In this document: positions 1-5,573 of the stretch, piece after piece | Layout of the letters: each line of letters starts with the position of its first letter | Numbering within the stretch: the stretch's first letter is position 1 | Position numbers and translations under genes: made by a program | Source of the DNA: an uncultured Bacilli bacterium | GTDB taxonomy: Bacteria > Bacillota_I > Bacilli_A > RF39 > UBA660 | Assembly (NCBI GenBank): GCA_947631525.1 | Contig: CANRLQ010000048.1 | Location: 1 to 7,359, forward strand | Direction: 5' to 3' | DNA: 7,359 nt | Notes under the pieces: generated by a model | What the model was told of the DNA's origin: nothing | What the model saw: the letters and a program-made list of their open reading frames with translations, nothing else | Databases searched by the model: none

Positions 1-231
1 TATATGGAAGAATTAGAAAGAGTAAATAGGAATCCAGAGATTTGGGAATATATGAGTAGAGAAGAAGATGAAAGAAAAATAATAAATACAAAAATAAAGG
101 AAGGTTTTAAAGAAGGAGTAAATATTAGAAACAAAGAAATAGCCACTAATCTATTAAACAAAAATATAGATGTAGATATTATTACAGAAGTAACAGGGTT
201 ATCTAAAAAAGAAATAAAAAAATTGAAATAA
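1..231 (+). CDS. Rpn-family PD-(D/E)XK nuclease/transposase, C-terminal end (5' truncated by window edge)
   Basis: This is the 3' end of a gene that enters the window in frame. Codon 1 is TAT and no Shine-Dalgarno motif is visible before the ATG at position 4, so that ATG is probably internal. The 76 visible residues match the tail typical of the Rpn (recombination-promoting nuclease, YhgA-like) family. A helical segment of the form NRNPEIWEYMSREEDERK comes first, then a charged KEGFKEG stretch, then a small helical end (EIATNLLNKNIDVDIITEVTGLSKKEIKKL) of the kind these proteins often carry. The catalytic PD-(D/E)XK core would lie upstream and cannot be checked. Rpn proteins are DNA endonucleases linked to recombination and phage response, and are often annotated as transposases. 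Family assignment rests on tail resemblance only. The stop is TAA, followed directly by a terminator. Confidence 0.7.
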   Translation, partial: YMEELERVNRNPEIWEYMSREEDERKIINTKIKEGFKEGVNIRNKEIATNLLNKNIDVDIITEVTGLSKKEIKKLK

Positions 232-240
232 TAATTATAT

Positions 241-267
241 AGAACTATTTAATTAAATAGTTTTTTT
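241..267 (+). terminator. Intrinsic terminator after the Rpn-family gene
   Basis: A perfect 20-bp palindrome, AACTATTTAATTAAATAGTT (243-262), is followed by a T run (263-267, seven Ts counting from 261). One or two extra A-U/G-U pairs can form at the base. It starts 11 nt after the Rpn stop. The stem is weak in GC, but position and T tract fit an intrinsic terminator. Confidence 0.75.
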
Positions 268-268
268 C

Positions 269-297
269 TTGTCTTTATTATAAAATTATTGTATAAT
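269..297 (+). promoter_or_regulatory. Promoter for the unknown-protein/GNAT unit
   Basis: A -35 box TTGTCT (269-274) and a consensus -10 box TATAAT (292-297) are separated by exactly 17 nt, immediately downstream of the preceding terminator. The predicted start of transcription is near 304, giving a leader of about 15 nt before the ATG at 319. Confidence 0.65.
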
Positions 298-318
298 AGT
301 CAGCACTTGGGTGATTTT

Positions 319-1032
319 ATGAATAAGAGTTATATGTATACAAAGGATAATATAGTTGTATTTGATGAAAAAAATAGGGTAAGAGAATTTGCTTTAAGAG
401 ATAATATAGAAGAATTATTATTAACAGAAAATTTAATATCGATGATAGATATTGTATTAGACAATGAATCTTATGAAATTGATAAAATTGATAATGAAAA
501 TTTACAACAAATATTAATAAAAAATTTAGTCGAAGTTCCATCTTTTATTTTAATACCTTATATTTTAGATTATATAAATGGTAATCATATCAATAATATG
601 ATAGATACTATTTTTGGTCAATTACCAGAAAATTTTATAGAAGGTTTGTTTTGTGGGGCTATAGGTTTATTATTTTTAAATTTGCTTAATCATAAATATG
701 TATTAAAAAGTAATAATCAATATAAATGTCATGGTAAGATATATGAAACATTAAAACTTTATTCATGGCAACAGCAAATAAAATATAGTATATTAGAATT
801 ACAAGATCAATATAGTTTTAAAAGTGAAATAAATAAAAAAGTTGAATTAAATATAGAAAAACAACAACAAGATTTACAATATATAGTAAATTCTATAACA
901 TATTATAATAAATATATAAAGAAATTTTTAAAATTGTATGAAGATAATTTAATTGATAAATTAGATAATTTACATTTAGAAGAAAGACAAATAATTAAAA
1001 AGCTTATAAAAAATGATATTAAAGGAGAATAA
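319..1032 (+). CDS. Hypothetical protein, 237 aa, with hydrophobic centre and helical charged C-terminus
   Basis: I do not recognise this protein. The ATG at 319 is preferred because GGGTGAT (309-315) gives a Shine-Dalgarno match 3 nt upstream. An in-frame TTG at 289 would lie upstream of, and overlap, the -10 box. The N-terminal 40 residues are polar and probably form a small strand/helix unit. Two hydrophobic stretches follow, at about 74-87 and a stronger glycine-containing one at about 107-124 (EGLFCGAIGLLFLNLLN), so one or two membrane passes are possible. Residues about 155-235 are rich in Lys, Glu, Gln and Asn and look helical or coiled-coil, including a QQQ run near 182-184. No catalytic motif or signal peptide is evident. 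The following GNAT-like gene starts 2 nt after the stop, so the two are almost surely co-transcribed. The sequence is especially poor in G and C, fitting an accessory gene. Confidence 0.8.
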   Translation: MNKSYMYTKDNIVVFDEKNRVREFALRDNIEELLLTENLISMIDIVLDNESYEIDKIDNENLQQILIKNLVEVPSFILIPYILDYINGNHINNMIDTIFGQLPENFIEGLFCGAIGLLFLNLLNHKYVLKSNNQYKCHGKIYETLKLYSWQQQIKYSILELQDQYSFKSEINKKVELNIEKQQQDLQYIVNSITYYNKYIKKFLKLYEDNLIDKLDNLHLEERQIIKKLIKNDIKGE

Positions 1033-1034
1033 AT

Positions 1035-1493
1035 ATGATTAAATTAATTAAATTTGAAGATGATAATAAAAATCACTTAAAAATAATTGAAAAATTAAGT
1101 AAGGATATAGATGTAAAAAATAATGTTCATAATATAATATATCCTAATGATTTAACTTATTTAATATCAAATGGTATAAGTATTGTTGGAATGTTAAAAA
1201 TAGAAAAATTGTTAAATAATCGTTATACTATTAATAGAGCTATATTTAAAAAATATAGAAATATGCATTATGGAACACTTGCTTTAGAAGAAGCAATAAA
1301 ACTTTTAGATGATGATTGGGAAAAAATAGTAGTATTAACATCATATGATAATAAGGCTTCAATAAATTCAGCAATCAAGTTAGGTTTTTCACCAGATATA
1401 AAAGAAATAGAAAGGTGTATAGCTGAAGGTGTAGATTATTATGCATTATCATTAACTAATAATGTTTATCAAAGAATAAAAATTAAAAAATAA
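1035..1493 (+). CDS. GNAT-like N-acetyltransferase, 152 aa
   Basis: This is probably a small acyl-CoA-dependent acetyltransferase of the GNAT fold; the substrate cannot be told. Motif A is recognisable as RNMHYGTLALEEAI (residues 75-88), aligning with the usual R-G-x-G-Y-G-T-x-A-L acetyl-CoA pyrophosphate loop. The first loop glycine is replaced by His78, while Gly80 is kept. The motif B region is NKASINSAIKLGF (106-118), with the typical Asn, Ser and terminal Gly-Phe. The N-terminal half (1-60) is divergent, with strands matching ISIVGMLKIE. Length is normal for a single-domain GNAT. AAAGGAGA (1021-1028) lies within the end of the upstream gene and places the ATG at 1035. The gene ends in an AU-rich hairpin that includes its stop codon. 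A toxin role of the TacT kind is not supported, because the upstream partner is much larger than a ribbon-helix-helix antitoxin. Confidence 0.75.
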   Translation: MIKLIKFEDDNKNHLKIIEKLSKDIDVKNNVHNIIYPNDLTYLISNGISIVGMLKIEKLLNNRYTINRAIFKKYRNMHYGTLALEEAIKLLDDDWEKIVVLTSYDNKASINSAIKLGFSPDIKEIERCIAEGVDYYALSLTNNVYQRIKIKK

Positions 1494-1507
1494 TTTTTAT
1501 TTTTTTT
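1471..1507 (+). terminator. AU-only terminator overlapping the GNAT stop codon
   Basis: AATAAAAATTA (1475-1485) pairs perfectly with TAATTTTTATT (1491-1501) around a 5-nt A loop. The stem can extend to 1471/1505 through one G-U and three A-U pairs. Eight Ts follow at 1500-1507. The hairpin contains the TAA stop (1491-1493). It sits between the GNAT gene and the lspA promoter, where a terminator is expected, but it has no G-C pair. Confidence 0.55.
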
Positions 1508-1513
1508 AATAAG

Positions 1514-1522
1514 TGTTATAAT
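1514..1522 (+). promoter_or_regulatory. Extended -10 promoter for lspA-rluD
   Basis: TGTTATAAT (1514-1522) is a perfect extended -10 element (TGn-TATAAT). No good -35 is seen at the expected spacing (TTTTTA at 1494-1499). Transcription would start near 1528-1529, essentially at the Shine-Dalgarno AGGTGAT, leaving a leader of only about 10 nt. Confidence 0.6.
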
Positions 1523-1538
1523 TAAATAGGTGATTAAC

Positions 1539-1988
1539 ATGAAAAAAGTTTTAGGTTTAAGCTTAATTTTTGTTTTTATAGATCAAATAGTCAAATTTAT
1601 AATAATAACTAAATTAGAATTTGCTAAATCAATAAATATTATTAATAATTTTTTTAGAATAACTTATTTAAAGAATAGAGGAGCAGCTTTTAGTATATTA
1701 TCAGGTAATATAATATTTTTAATTATTATAACTTTTTTGGCAATTTTTTTAATATATAAATTTTTTATAAAAAACAAAAAATTAAAAAAAATAGATTTTA
1801 TAAGCTATAGTATGTTATTAGGAGGTATATTTGGTAATTTAATAGATCGTATAAGACTTGGATATGTAATTGATTATTTTGATTTTAATTTTGGTGCTTA
1901 TAATTATCCAGTTTTTAATATTGCAGATATTTGTATAGTAGTAGGAGCTATTATTATATTTGTAAAAGTACTAAAAGAAGGTGAATAA
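1539..1988 (+). CDS. lspA: Lipoprotein signal peptidase (signal peptidase II)
   Basis: LspA is the integral-membrane aspartyl protease that removes the signal peptide from prolipoproteins after Lgt has lipidated the lipobox cysteine. All family blocks are present in 149 residues: DQIVK (15-19), NRGAAFSI (46-53), GGIFGNLIDRIRLGYVIDYFDF (begins at 95) and PVFNIADICIVVG (begins at 124). The catalytic aspartates should be Asp112 and Asp130. Four hydrophobic segments lie at about 4-23, 56-77, 87-105 and 128-146. The ATG at 1539 is chosen because AGGTGAT (1528-1534) is correctly placed for it. A GTG at 1530 lies inside that Shine-Dalgarno and is not a plausible start. The protein is slightly short for the family (usually 150-170 aa) but intact. 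The stop codon directly abuts the rluD ATG, implying coupled translation; the lspA-rluD order is common in Firmicutes. Confidence 0.96.
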   Translation: MKKVLGLSLIFVFIDQIVKFIIITKLEFAKSINIINNFFRITYLKNRGAAFSILSGNIIFLIIITFLAIFLIYKFFIKNKKLKKIDFISYSMLLGGIFGNLIDRIRLGYVIDYFDFNFGAYNYPVFNIADICIVVGAIIIFVKVLKEGE

Positions 1989-2876
1989 ATGGAATTAGTT
2001 GTAAAAGAAGATAGTATAAGAATTGATCAGTATCTTGTTAGTAAATTAAATTATAGTCGTAGTAAAATAGAAAAATTAATTAAAAATGATAAAATATTAG
2101 TAAATGATAAAAAAATAAAGAAAAGTTATCTTTTAAAAGAAAATGATGTGATAAAAATAGATGAAATAAAGGATGAAGTTATTGATATTACACCAGAAGA
2201 AATGGATTTAGATATCGTCTATGAAGATGATGATTTAATAGTTGTTAATAAAGCAAATGGAGTAGTAGTTCATCCAGCTGTAGGTAATTATCATCATACA
2301 TTAGTAAATGGACTTATGTATCATTCTAAATTAAGTAGTATTAATGGTGAGTTTAGACCTGGTATTGTTCATCGAATAGATGCTTATACAACTGGACTTT
2401 TAGTTGTTGCGAAAAATGATAAAGCACATATATCTTTAGCAAAGCAATTAGAAGAAAAAACAACTCATAGAAAATATGTAGCTTTAGTTTGGGGAATTAT
2501 TAATACTGATACGGGTACTATCGATGCACCAATTGGTAGAGATAAAAATGATAGAAAGAAAATGGCTGTAACAGATGTAAACGCTAAGGAAGCTATAACC
2601 CATTTTAAAGTATTAGAAAGATATAAGGATACAACTTTGATAGAATTAGAATTAGAAACAGGTAGAACTCATCAAATAAGAGTTCATATGAATTATATTG
2701 GCTATCCTATTGTAAATGATCCTGTTTATGGTAGAAGAAAAATAATTGATAATACAGGACAATGTTTACATGCAAAAGAACTAGGTTTTATTCATCCTAG
2801 TACTAATGAATATATGTGTTTTACTTCAGAGCTACCTGAATGTTTCTTAAATATTTTAAATAAATTTAAAAATTAA
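1989..2876 (+). CDS. rluD: RluA/RluD-family pseudouridine synthase with S4 domain
   Basis: This enzyme isomerises uridine to pseudouridine in structured RNA. The position next to lspA matches Bacillus YlyB, usually annotated RluD-like, though the exact rRNA target cannot be read from sequence. Residues 1-60 are an S4 RNA-binding domain (RIDQYLVSKL, YSRSKIEKLI, ILVNDKKIK). The catalytic domain follows: DDLIVVNKANGVVVHP (81-96), catalytic-loop motif GIVHRIDAYTTGLLVVAK (125-142) with nucleophile Asp131, APIGRDKNDRKKMAV (180-194), and GRTHQIRVHM (225-234). The usual HR(I/L)DKDT(S/T)G reads HRIDAYTTG here, so Lys-Asp after the nucleophile is replaced by Ala-Tyr. At 295 aa the gene is full length. 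AAGGTGA (1978-1984), inside the end of lspA, is the ribosome site and no base separates the two genes. Its last 11 bp overlap the convergent tspO. Confidence 0.93.
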   Translation: MELVVKEDSIRIDQYLVSKLNYSRSKIEKLIKNDKILVNDKKIKKSYLLKENDVIKIDEIKDEVIDITPEEMDLDIVYEDDDLIVVNKANGVVVHPAVGNYHHTLVNGLMYHSKLSSINGEFRPGIVHRIDAYTTGLLVVAKNDKAHISLAKQLEEKTTHRKYVALVWGIINTDTGTIDAPIGRDKNDRKKMAVTDVNAKEAITHFKVLERYKDTTLIELELETGRTHQIRVHMNYIGYPIVNDPVYGRRKIIDNTGQCLHAKELGFIHPSTNEYMCFTSELPECFLNILNKFKN

Positions 2877-2880
2877 GAAA
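2843..2880. other. AU hairpin covering both stop codons of convergent rluD and tspO
   Basis: TTTCTTAA (2843-2850) pairs with TTAAGAAA (2873-2880), and inside it TTTTAAA (2854-2860) pairs with TTTAAAA (2865-2871) around a TAAA loop. That gives about 15 pairs with one small internal loop. Both the rluD TAA (2874-2876) and the tspO stop (2866-2868, minus) lie in the 3' half of the structure. Neither strand has a T run after it, so it is not a standard terminator. It may protect or pause transcripts, or it may be chance in AT-rich DNA. Confidence 0.4.
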
Positions 2881-3315
2881 GTAAATTGATATTGATAAAT
2901 AGCACGCATATAAAAGAAAATAAAGATATGGAAGTAACCATTTAGATGCAGAAGTATCTTTTTCTTTGGTTTCTAGATATAAAAATAATCCTGTTATGAA
3001 TGTAAGTAAAACATCGACAAATCCTAAAAAATTATTTTTAAGTTGAAAGAAAATAAAAGTATATAGTTGATTAAAAATATAATTAATGGTTAAAATTTTA
3101 AAATAATTTTTGTCATATTTCTTTTGAGTAACTATTTTATAAATACTTATAGCTATTAATATATAAATAATAGTCCAAAAATATTTGAATAAAGAACTTG
3201 GTAAAGCTAAAAATGGTAAATTTAAAGTATTGTAGTAATCATAATTATTAATTAATAGTCCACTTAAAAACCATGGAAATAATATAATTAAAAACTTAAT
3301 GATATTTTTTATCAC
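2866..3315 (-). CDS. tspO: TspO/MBR-family membrane protein
   Basis: TspO (peripheral benzodiazepine receptor family) is a five-helix membrane protein that binds porphyrins and related tetrapyrroles and is tied to stress responses; its bacterial role is still debated. The 149 residues fit the family length. Helices lie at about 5-23, 43-62, 74-91, 96-115 and 126-147. The signature between helices 1 and 2 is seen as LPFLALPSSLFKYFWTIIYI (33-52), matching the family P-x-x-x-P-P...F...W-T-x-x-Y pattern, with the second proline changed to Ser40. Asn82 in helix 3 and LLPY (127-130) before helix 5 also fit. Several family tryptophans are missing, so this is a divergent member. The start is GTG at 3313-3315, placed by AAAGGGG (3324-3330) 8 nt upstream. 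The 3' end overlaps rluD by 11 bp on the opposite strand. Confidence 0.85.
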   Translation of the reverse strand: MIKNIIKFLIILFPWFLSGLLINNYDYYNTLNLPFLALPSSLFKYFWTIIYILIAISIYKIVTQKKYDKNYFKILTINYIFNQLYTFIFFQLKNNFLGFVDVLLTFITGLFLYLETKEKDTSASKWLLPYLYFLLYACYLSISIYFLNF

Positions 3316-3327
3316 ATTATCAACCCC

Positions 3328-3356
3328 TTTACATAATTTATGAAAAGTATTAAAAT
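3328..3356 (+). promoter_or_regulatory. Promoter for gluP
   Basis: TTTACA (3328-3333) and TAAAAT (3351-3356) each match consensus at 5 of 6 positions with a 17-nt spacer. Transcription would start near 3363, giving a leader of about 17 nt. A strong ribosome site, AAGGAGGA (3368-3375), lies 4 nt before the ATG. The -35 box overlaps the ribosome site of divergent tspO. Confidence 0.65.
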
Positions 3357-3366
3357 AAAATTACAA
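3337..3366 (-). promoter_or_regulatory. Weak candidate promoter for tspO
   Basis: On the minus strand, TTGTAA (3366-3361) and CATAAA (3342-3337) are 18 nt apart, each matching consensus at 4 of 6 positions. The predicted start lies near 3330, by the tspO ribosome site. It would overlap the better promoter for gluP on the other strand. In DNA this AT-rich, such matches are common. Confidence 0.25.
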
Positions 3367-3379
3367 CAAGGAGGAATTT

Positions 3380-4525
3380 ATGGAACAATTTGTAATAGAT
3401 AAAAACGATGAAACAGTTATGAAATTACTTCATTTTTTTATAACTGAAAAAGGTTATAATCCTATCGTTTTACATGGTGCTAAAAATGAAATTTGGTTAG
3501 AAAATATGGAAACAGAATCATATGAAATTGTTAGAATTGTTACTAATTATATTCATAATAATGACCAATTTAATTATGATTTATTTAGAACCAAACAAAT
3601 ACTTAAACGCATAAAGAAAAAAACCTTATCATTAAATATTGATACACTTAGTATTTTTCTTAACATAAATGATGATGTTGAAGTAAGAGATATACCACAT
3701 ATAAATTGTGCTAATATAAAGAGTATTAACGATTTAAACAAATATGAATTTATAGTTAAGAATTATCCGACTATAACTGATAATACTAAGTTTGAAGAAA
3801 AAGGATTTAATCTTTTTTTGAAAGTTACTAATGATATAAATAAAAAAAATGAAGAAGAATCTATTAAAGCAAATGATGTATTTGCTAAAAAAACTAATAT
3901 TATAACTCCAGCTATAATTATTATTAACATAATTGTTTTTGTCTTAATGTATATATTTGGTTATGGAAGTTATGATGTTGATACATTAATAAAATTTGGA
4001 GCAAACTATGGACCATTAGTTAAAAGTGGGGAATTTTATCGACTTATAAGTTGTGCTTTTATTCATATTGGAATATTTCATTTGTTCTTCAATATGTATG
4101 CTTTATATATTGTTGGCACTCAATTAGAAAATTTTTATGGCAAAGTAAAATATTTAATAATATATTTATTTAGTGCTATAATTGGTAGTTTATTTTCATG
4201 CCTTTTTACAAATAGTGTGAGTGCAGGAGCAAGTGGAGCAATATTTGGTTTATTTGGGGCTTTAATTTATTTTGGTTATCATTATAGAGTTTATTTAGGA
4301 AGCGTTATTCGTTCACAAATAATTCCTCTTATTATATTCAATTTTGCCTTAGGATTTATGATAACAGGTATAGATATTTCAGCTCATATAGGAGGATTTA
4401 TAGGAGGAATTTTAATGTCTATGGCTTTAGGTGTTAAGTATAAATCAACAACTTCAGAAAAGGTAAATGGTTGGATTGTGACTATTATATTTACTTTATT
4501 TATATTATATTTAAATTTTATGTAA
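3380..4525 (+). CDS. gluP: GluP/YqgP-type rhomboid intramembrane serine protease, short form
   Basis: This is a rhomboid protease that cleaves transmembrane helices of membrane proteins. In Bacillus subtilis the related YqgP (GluP) works with FtsH in membrane-protein quality control and cleaves the magnesium transporter MgtE. Residues 1-170 form a soluble N-terminal domain whose NEIWLENMETESYEIVRI segment (36-53) and KKKTLSLNIDTLSIFL segment (79-94) resemble, from memory, the YqgP cytosolic domain. The membrane core spans 174-380 with about seven helices. The H-x-x-x-N motif is His234-Asn238, the nucleophile is Ser285 in GASG (283-286), and the catalytic partner is His336 in SAHIGGFIGG. The protein stops right after the last helix at 381 aa and lacks the C-terminal TPR region that makes B. 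subtilis YqgP about 507 aa. It appears to be a single-gene unit, closed by a terminator shared with rnhC. Confidence 0.92.
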   Translation: MEQFVIDKNDETVMKLLHFFITEKGYNPIVLHGAKNEIWLENMETESYEIVRIVTNYIHNNDQFNYDLFRTKQILKRIKKKTLSLNIDTLSIFLNINDDVEVRDIPHINCANIKSINDLNKYEFIVKNYPTITDNTKFEEKGFNLFLKVTNDINKKNEEESIKANDVFAKKTNIITPAIIIINIIVFVLMYIFGYGSYDVDTLIKFGANYGPLVKSGEFYRLISCAFIHIGIFHLFFNMYALYIVGTQLENFYGKVKYLIIYLFSAIIGSLFSCLFTNSVSAGASGAIFGLFGALIYFGYHYRVYLGSVIRSQIIPLIIFNFALGFMITGIDISAHIGGFIGGILMSMALGVKYKSTTSEKVNGWIVTIIFTLFILYLNFM

Positions 4526-4559
4526 AAAAAATATGTTATTCATTTAACATATTTTTTAT
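4524..4559. terminator. Bidirectional terminator shared by gluP (+) and rnhC (-)
   Basis: AAAAAATATGTTA (4526-4538) pairs perfectly with TAACATATTTTTT (4545-4557), a 13-bp stem with a 6-nt loop. On the plus strand the U tract is 4552-4557 plus 4559 onward; on the minus strand it is formed by the A run 4524-4531. The hairpin begins one base after the gluP stop and includes the rnhC stop codon, so both genes end in one element. Confidence 0.85.
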
Positions 4560-5474
4560 TTTTTCAGTATTTTTAAAATTGATTTTAGCTACTTCATTTA
4601 ATTTGTCAAAACCATATTTTTTTATTATTTGAACAGCTGTTTTATCAATAGCATCAGATGCACCTTTAGGTATTAATATATTTAAATCTTTACACATTTT
4701 TGAAAACTCTTTAATAAATATAAATCTACTTATAATAGAAGCACATGCAACAGAGAGACATTTATCTTCTGCTTTAGTTATAAAAGTTATATTTTTAACA
4801 ACATTATCAAATTCTTTCAAATAACTAAAATATACATATTTAGGAGCAAATTGATCAACAACTATATAATCATAGTCTTCTATTTCCTTTTCTAAACTAT
4901 ATAAGGCTCTATTATGCATAATAGCTTTAATTTTATTCATATTATTACCATTATTATATTTTTCATTATATTCTTTATTAGATAATACAATACTTTTATA
5001 TTTAATTCTATCAATTATTTTAGGAACAATTTCTAAAATTTTTTCATCAGTCATTTTTTTAGAATCTTTAATTTTTAATTCTTCTAAAAAAGGAATGTCT
5101 TTTTTTGATACAAAAGCACTTGTAACAACGATAGGGCCAAAATAATCACCTGTGCCAACTTCATCACTACCAATTGTTGAACTGTTATAAATTTTAAAAT
5201 CATAATTGTCTTTTTTTTCTTCTTTTTTCTTATCGCTATTTGTGAAATCAGCCTTTCCACTATTTATTTTTTCTGTTTCAATCCAAAACTGACTAGCTAA
5301 ATCAGCATCTCTACCTTGAAAAACAGCTTTACCTGATTCATATAAAGTTACAACGGTATCACCATCGTCTGCTTGAAATATTGCATATGGTGGTGTTTTA
5401 ATTCTCTTTAAGTCTTCAAAAAATTCTAACATTTGCTTTTTTGTTTTCTCACATACTTTTAAAGTAATTGTCAT
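4536..5474 (-). CDS. rnhC: Ribonuclease HIII
   Basis: RNase HIII cuts the RNA strand of RNA-DNA hybrids, such as R-loops and replication primers, in the cytoplasm. Residues 1-72 are the TBP-like substrate-binding domain, with the well-conserved PPYAIFQADDGDTVVTLYES and GKAVFQG segments (28-54). A charged linker (about 76-95, lysine and glutamate rich) leads to the catalytic domain. This begins IGSDEVGTGDYFGP (101-114), carrying acidic residues Asp104 and Glu105. It continues through LKIKDSKKM (133-141), IVVDQFAPK (204-212, Asp207), and TKAEDKCLSVACASIISR (233-250), which likely supplies the fourth acidic residue. The length of 312 aa is normal. The ATG at 5474 is chosen because GGAGGA (5481-5486, minus) is ideally placed; a TTG 18 nt upstream has no ribosome site. 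It is divergent from cvpA, its usual downstream neighbour in Bacillus. Confidence 0.95.
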   Translation of the reverse strand: MTITLKVCEKTKKQMLEFFEDLKRIKTPPYAIFQADDGDTVVTLYESGKAVFQGRDADLASQFWIETEKINSGKADFTNSDKKKEEKKDNYDFKIYNSSTIGSDEVGTGDYFGPIVVTSAFVSKKDIPFLEELKIKDSKKMTDEKILEIVPKIIDRIKYKSIVLSNKEYNEKYNNGNNMNKIKAIMHNRALYSLEKEIEDYDYIVVDQFAPKYVYFSYLKEFDNVVKNITFITKAEDKCLSVACASIISRFIFIKEFSKMCKDLNILIPKGASDAIDKTAVQIIKKYGFDKLNEVAKINFKNTEKIKNMLNE

Positions 5475-5494
5475 AAGTATTCCTCCATACAACT

Positions 5495-5503
5495 ATTTTA
5501 CCA
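5495..5503 (-). promoter_or_regulatory. Extended -10 promoter for rnhC
   Basis: On the minus strand TGGTAAAAT (5503-5495) is an extended -10 (TGn plus TAAAAT, 5 of 6). No clear -35 is present, but a long A/T tract lies upstream. The predicted start near 5488 leaves a leader of about 14 nt. Confidence 0.5.
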
Positions 5504-5544
5504 TAAAAAAAGATAAAATTCTTTCTTTTTTCTTTTTTTTGTAA

Positions 5545-5550
5545 TATAAT
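5545..5550 (+). promoter_or_regulatory. -10 element for cvpA-trxA
   Basis: A consensus TATAAT lies at 5545-5550. The expected -35 position (5522-5527, TTTCTT) is poor and falls in a pyrimidine-rich tract (5516-5540), which may act as an UP-like element. The start near 5557 gives a leader of about 17 nt. Confidence 0.5.
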
Positions 5551-5573
5551 TTAAAGTGAAGGGAATGATAATT

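Noticed and set aside
1..267. Insertion sequence boundary with terminal inverted repeats
   Set aside because: The perfect palindrome at 243-262 is followed by a T run and acts as a terminator. No matching repeat or target duplication is visible, and Rpn genes usually lack IS ends.
289..318. Upstream TTG start for the unknown protein
   Set aside because: The TTG overlaps the -10 region of the promoter, while the ATG at 319 has a well-placed GGGTGAT site.
317..541. Minus-strand open frame of 74 codons, rich in Leu, Ile and Tyr
   Set aside because: It lies wholly inside the unknown gene at 319-1032, has no ribosome site, and its composition is what antisense of AT-rich coding DNA gives.
319..1493. 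GNAT toxin-antitoxin module
   Set aside because: The partner is 237 aa with hydrophobic segments, not a small DNA-binding antitoxin, and the gene order and motifs do not match known GNAT toxin pairs.
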